A DNA stretch of 8,662 bases from Polynucleobacter meluiroseus (GTDB lineage Bacteria; Pseudomonadota; Gammaproteobacteria; Burkholderiales; Burkholderiaceae), in contig CALQED020000037.1 of assembly GCA_943329505.2 (NCBI GenBank), positions 1-8,662 of the forward strand, given 5' to 3'. A program made the translations under genes and the position numbers. Within the stretch, counting starts at the first letter, position 1. Every line of letters begins with the position of its first letter. Positions 6,752 to 8,662 of the stretch are shown here, piece by piece. The notes beneath the pieces were generated by a model, which saw nothing but the letters and a program-made list of their open reading frames with translations, did not search any database and was not told the DNA's origin.

Positions 6752-7639
6752 CTATTCCGCAATCGTGGCCACAACATTGTTTTGACGTCTATTGACCAAC
6801 ACTACGCCTGTCATTGTCAAACACAAGCCTAGAGCCATTAATAGCGTAAATGGCTCATCAAATAAGAGCCATGCCATCAAGGCAGTTGTGGGTGGAGTTA
6901 GGTATAGCAAACTCGTCACTTTCGTCGCAGCACCTTTGCGAATCATCATAAATAACAAACTAATAGAGCCAATGGATAAAGGGAAAATCGCCCATAACAA
7001 TGCGCCCACTACAGGTGCATTCCAAACCATGACCCCTGTTTCAAAGAAGTACATACAAAAAAAGCACAGTACTGCTGAAACGCCAAACTGAATGGAAGAT
7101 CCGGCCCGTAGATCAAATACTGGGCAGTACTTTTTTTGATAAAGAGTGCCAAAGGTAATGGAGAGTAAAGCAATGAATGCCAGTACATAACTTGCCAAAG
7201 GAATGTGGGCAAAACCGATCTTTTCAACCACTACCAAGGCTACACCAGCAAAACCAAAACACAGGCCAAGCCATTGGCGCGGTGTGACCTTCTCTGAAAT
7301 CCACGCAGCAAACCAGGCAGTTAATATTGGCTGGAGGCCAACAATAATGGCCACCAAACCTGCAGTCATTCCAAGTCGGACTGCAAACCAAACTCCCAAT
7401 AGATAGCCGAACTGCAACAGCATCCCTGCAACAGCGATATGCTTCATTTGAGACCAGCTAGGCCAAGTAATGCGCCACACTAGGCTGAGAGCAGCCATCG
7501 CAGAAATGACTCCCGCAAAGCGCCAAAACAAAAAGGTGGCAGGCTCTACATAAGGCATCGCTAAACGTGCAATAACAAACCCTGTGCTCCAAATTAATAC
7601 AAATACGGGTGCAATGACATCGTCAAGACTAAGCTTCAT
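6752..7639 (-). CDS. EamA-domain transporter of the drug/metabolite transporter superfamily
   Basis: An inner-membrane protein of 295 residues with about ten hydrophobic helices arranged as two EamA repeats (about 12-138 and 150-283), the usual DMT layout. The N-terminal helix carries the common IWSTGFVIARLAMPY motif (16-30), followed by EPATFLFWRF (32-41). Each half ends with the typical segment: GLQPILTAWFAAW (101-113) in the first, and LLYLTPPTTALMAWLLFDEP (244-263) in the second. The C-terminus is a short polar tail after VNRRQ. Substrate cannot be inferred; members export amino acids, metabolites or drugs. The ATG at 7639 sits just before the first helix and has no obvious ribosome binding site. 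It diverges from the phasin gene and may be co-transcribed with pbpG. Confidence 0.9.
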   Translation of the reverse strand: MKLSLDDVIAPVFVLIWSTGFVIARLAMPYVEPATFLFWRFAGVISAMAALSLVWRITWPSWSQMKHIAVAGMLLQFGYLLGVWFAVRLGMTAGLVAIIVGLQPILTAWFAAWISEKVTPRQWLGLCFGFAGVALVVVEKIGFAHIPLASYVLAFIALLSITFGTLYQKKYCPVFDLRAGSSIQFGVSAVLCFFCMYFFETGVMVWNAPVVGALLWAIFPLSIGSISLLFMMIRKGAATKVTSLLYLTPPTTALMAWLLFDEPFTLLMALGLCLTMTGVVLVNRRQNNVVATIAE

Positions 7640-7718
7640 GGATAACTGACTGAAAATATTGAGATTTTTATTGAATCATTGATTTTAGGCTTTTTTGAAA
7701 CTGCCTCTGAAGATTTCT

Positions 7719-7738
7719 CATCAGCCCACGACCTGATG
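7719..7738. repeat. Inverted repeat in the divergent transporter/phasin region
   Basis: CATCAG (7719-7724) and CTGATG (7733-7738) are perfect inverted 6-bp arms around 8 bases. It lies 28 bp upstream of the phasin -10 box and about 80 bp upstream of the transporter start. It could be a regulator site for either gene. No T run follows, so it is not read as a terminator; chance occurrence is possible. Confidence 0.3.
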
Positions 7739-7766
7739 TTTATGATGCATTGCAATATTCAAGCCA

Positions 7767-7772
7767 TATAAT
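7767..7772 (+). promoter_or_regulatory. Perfect sigma-70 -10 box of the phasin gene
   Basis: TATAAT is an exact consensus -10 hexamer, predicting transcription from about 7779 and a 5' leader of about 79 nt. No good -35 hexamer exists at 16-18 bp (GATGCA at 7744-7749 matches 2 of 6). This suggests dependence on an activator or a weak basal promoter. TGCATTGCA (7746-7754) overlaps the -35 region. Confidence 0.55.
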
Positions 7773-7848
7773 CAAAGCTAAAGTAGTCATTGACCCAAGA
7801 GGTCTGCAAGGTCATAGTGGTGAGTAGTAAAGAGTGTGCCCAAAGAAA

Positions 7849-7852
7849 GAGG
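7849..7852 (+). promoter_or_regulatory. Strong ribosome binding site of the phasin gene
   Basis: GAGG within AAAGAGGT, five bases before the ATG at 7858. It is the clearest Shine-Dalgarno site among the + strand genes and fits a protein made in large amounts. Confidence 0.7.
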
Positions 7853-7857
7853 TTTAA

Positions 7858-8436
7858 ATGAACTTAACGCCAGAACAATTCGCAGCGGCACAAAAAGCCA
7901 ATTTAGAAACTTTGAGTGGTCTAACCAATCAAGCTCTTCAAAGTATTGAAAAATTGGTTGAACTCAATTTAGCGATCGCGCAGCAAAGCTTGAGTGATAG
8001 CGTAAATAACGCTAAGAAAGCGCTGGAAGTCAAAGATATTCAGCAACTTCTTGCCCATCAAGCTGAGGCTGTTCAGCCGATTGCAGAAAAAATTATTTCT
8101 TACAGTCGTCATTTATATGAATTAGCACATGAAACTCAGGATAACTTCACCAAGTCTGCTGAAAAGGAATTCGCTGAGGGTCAAAAGAAAATGAATGCCC
8201 TGGTAGAGGAATGGACCAGCAATGCGCCTGCCGGCTCAGATGTCGCTGTGCAAGCTATTAAGCAAGCTATTGCTTCTGCAAGTAATGTTTTTCAAACTAG
8301 CCAAAAGGCTGTGAAGCATGCAGTTGAAGTAGCGCAAACCAATATGAATACCGCAGCTGATGCAGCTACTAAGGCTACTGGCTCAAGCACTAAGGGCTCT
8401 AAAACATCTAAGGCGTCTAAGGCATCCAAGAAATAA
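7858..8436 (+). CDS. Phasin family protein (polyhydroxyalkanoate granule-associated)
   Basis: A 192-residue amphipathic helical protein of the phasin family, which coats polyhydroxyalkanoate granules. The N-terminal MNLTPEQFAAAQKANLETL, followed by LVELNLAIAQQSL (33-45) and the DIQQLLAHQAEAVQPIAEKI segment (60-79), is the typical betaproteobacterial phasin pattern, with no Cys and long helices without helix breakers. A tail from about 165 is rich in Ala, Thr, Ser and Lys and ends in Ser-Lys-Ala/Thr repeats, recalling basic tails of nucleoid-contacting granule proteins such as PhaF or PhaM. No PHA synthase is in the window, so granule association is inferred from family. It has its own promoter, a strong ribosome binding site and a hairpin terminator, and is probably monocistronic and well expressed. 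It converges with lpdA, a supplier of acetyl-CoA. Confidence 0.88.
   Translation: MNLTPEQFAAAQKANLETLSGLTNQALQSIEKLVELNLAIAQQSLSDSVNNAKKALEVKDIQQLLAHQAEAVQPIAEKIISYSRHLYELAHETQDNFTKSAEKEFAEGQKKMNALVEEWTSNAPAGSDVAVQAIKQAIASASNVFQTSQKAVKHAVEVAQTNMNTAADAATKATGSSTKGSKTSKASKASKK
8398..8430 (+). repeat. 9-bp tandem repeat coding the Ser-Lys tail of the phasin
   Basis: About 3.7 imperfect copies of a 9-base unit of the type TCTAAGGCG, in frame, encode SKT-SKA-SKA-SK just before the final lysine and stop. The codons differ slightly between copies (TCT/TCC, AAA/AAG, ACA/GCG/GCA). Copy number could vary between strains without breaking the frame. Confidence 0.6.
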
Positions 8437-8472
8437 GCCAAACGATCTCATTCTGGCAATACAAATGAATAC

Positions 8473-8499
8473 AAAAGCCCTGATCACTCGGGGCTTTTT
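8473..8499. terminator. Intrinsic terminator after the phasin gene, possibly bidirectional
   Basis: AAAAGCCC (8473-8480) pairs perfectly with GGGCTTTT (8491-8498) around a 10-nt loop, and the 3' arm runs into five T residues. It lies 36 bp after the phasin stop. The A-rich 5' arm becomes a T run on the minus strand, so it could also end lpdA transcripts coming from the right. Confidence 0.8.
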
Positions 8500-8546
8500 A
8501 ATAGTGACGCAAGCTCAGCTACAGTACTTTCCTGGAGTTTTATTTC

Positions 8547-8662
8547 TTAGGTTCTCTTCTTCACTGGCGGTAAGTCTGTGCAATGACCATGTGCAGCCTC
8601 TGCAGCCAAGCCGACAGACTCACCAAGGGTTGGATGCGGATGAATGGTTTTGCCAATATCGA
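8547..8662 (-). CDS. lpdA: Dihydrolipoyl dehydrogenase (E3), C-terminal end only
   Basis: Only the last 37 residues are in the window; the gene continues past the right edge. The translation contains IHPHPTLGESVGLAAEA and ends TDLPPVKKRT, a close match to the C-terminus of Escherichia-type Lpd (HPTLHESVGLAAE, then TDLP and a lysine-rich end). The HPTLGE segment holds the His-Glu pair, five residues apart, that acts as the active-site base of lipoamide dehydrogenases at the dimer interface. The enzyme reoxidises lipoamide in pyruvate dehydrogenase with FAD and NAD. In Burkholderiales this gene type usually ends an aceE-aceF-lpdA operon; those partners would lie to the right and are not seen. 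It converges with the phasin gene and probably shares its terminator. Confidence 0.9.
   Translation of the reverse strand, partial: DIGKTIHPHPTLGESVGLAAEAAHGHCTDLPPVKKRT

Noticed and set aside
6792..7406. + strand frames of 99 and 67 residues opposite the transporter gene
   Set aside because: Antisense to a complete ten-helix EamA protein; no recognisable motif, promoter or ribosome binding site.
4762..7758. Shared octamer TGCAATAT in the iclR upstream region (4762-4769) and the phasin upstream region (7751-7758)
   Set aside because: An eight-base match between two AT-rich intergenic regions of this size is not unlikely by chance, and flanking bases differ.
8250..8271. Ten-base direct repeat GCAAGCTATT with a 12-bp period inside the phasin gene
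   Set aside because: It is explained by the repeated peptide QAIKQAIA in an amphipathic helix; no sign of a separate DNA function.
1..8662. Mobile elements, CRISPR arrays, tRNA/rRNA genes, toxin-antitoxin or phage genes
   Set aside because: None found on reading both strands: the window is almost fully occupied by conserved chromosomal genes with short intergenic gaps, the longest being 218 bp.

Overview
The window looks like a chromosomal housekeeping segment of a betaproteobacterium of the Burkholderiales, most like the freshwater genus Polynucleobacter. This is a judgement from memory of protein styles and gene pairings: a PabB-PabC fusion, an Aat-Bpt pair, a class 2 PyrD, an Escherichia-type dihydrolipoyl dehydrogenase next to a phasin, and moderate G+C. 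No 16S or marker search was possible. I see no mobile element, CRISPR array, tRNA or rRNA.

Left block (1-4683, + strand): five tightly packed genes that read as one operon. They are a 5'-truncated pabB/pabC fusion (p-aminobenzoate for folate), a zinc-ribbon Nudix hydrolase, aat (leucyl/phenylalanyl-tRNA-protein transferase), bpt (aspartate/glutamate leucyltransferase) and pyrD (quinone-linked dihydroorotate dehydrogenase). Gaps are 9, 9, -4 and 9 bp, and almost none of the starts has a Shine-Dalgarno sequence. The block joins folate and pyrimidine synthesis with both enzymes that attach leucine to secondary destabilising N-termini for ClpS/ClpAP degradation.

Middle (4684-5620, + strand): two small stem-loops follow pyrD. 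Then comes an IclR-family regulator whose -10 box lies 7 nt before its ATG, predicting a leaderless mRNA. A 7-bp inverted repeat lies over the expected -35 region.

Right-middle (5631-7639, - strand): an EamA/DMT-type ten-helix transporter is followed downstream on the same strand by a PbpG-type D-Ala-D-Ala endopeptidase with signal peptide. The pbpG stop faces the iclR stop with only 10 bp between them.

Right end (7640-8662): a 218-bp divergent intergenic region carries a perfect TATAAT for a phasin gene with a strong ribosome binding site and a Ser-Lys repeat tail. A hairpin terminator follows. The 3' end of lpdA (E3 of pyruvate dehydrogenase) enters from the right on the - strand, convergent with the phasin.

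No new multi-gene system is evident. The items most worth a second look are the leaderless iclR promoter with its candidate operator, the Nudix gene next to a folate gene, the aat-bpt overlap, and the lysine-rich repeat tail of the phasin.
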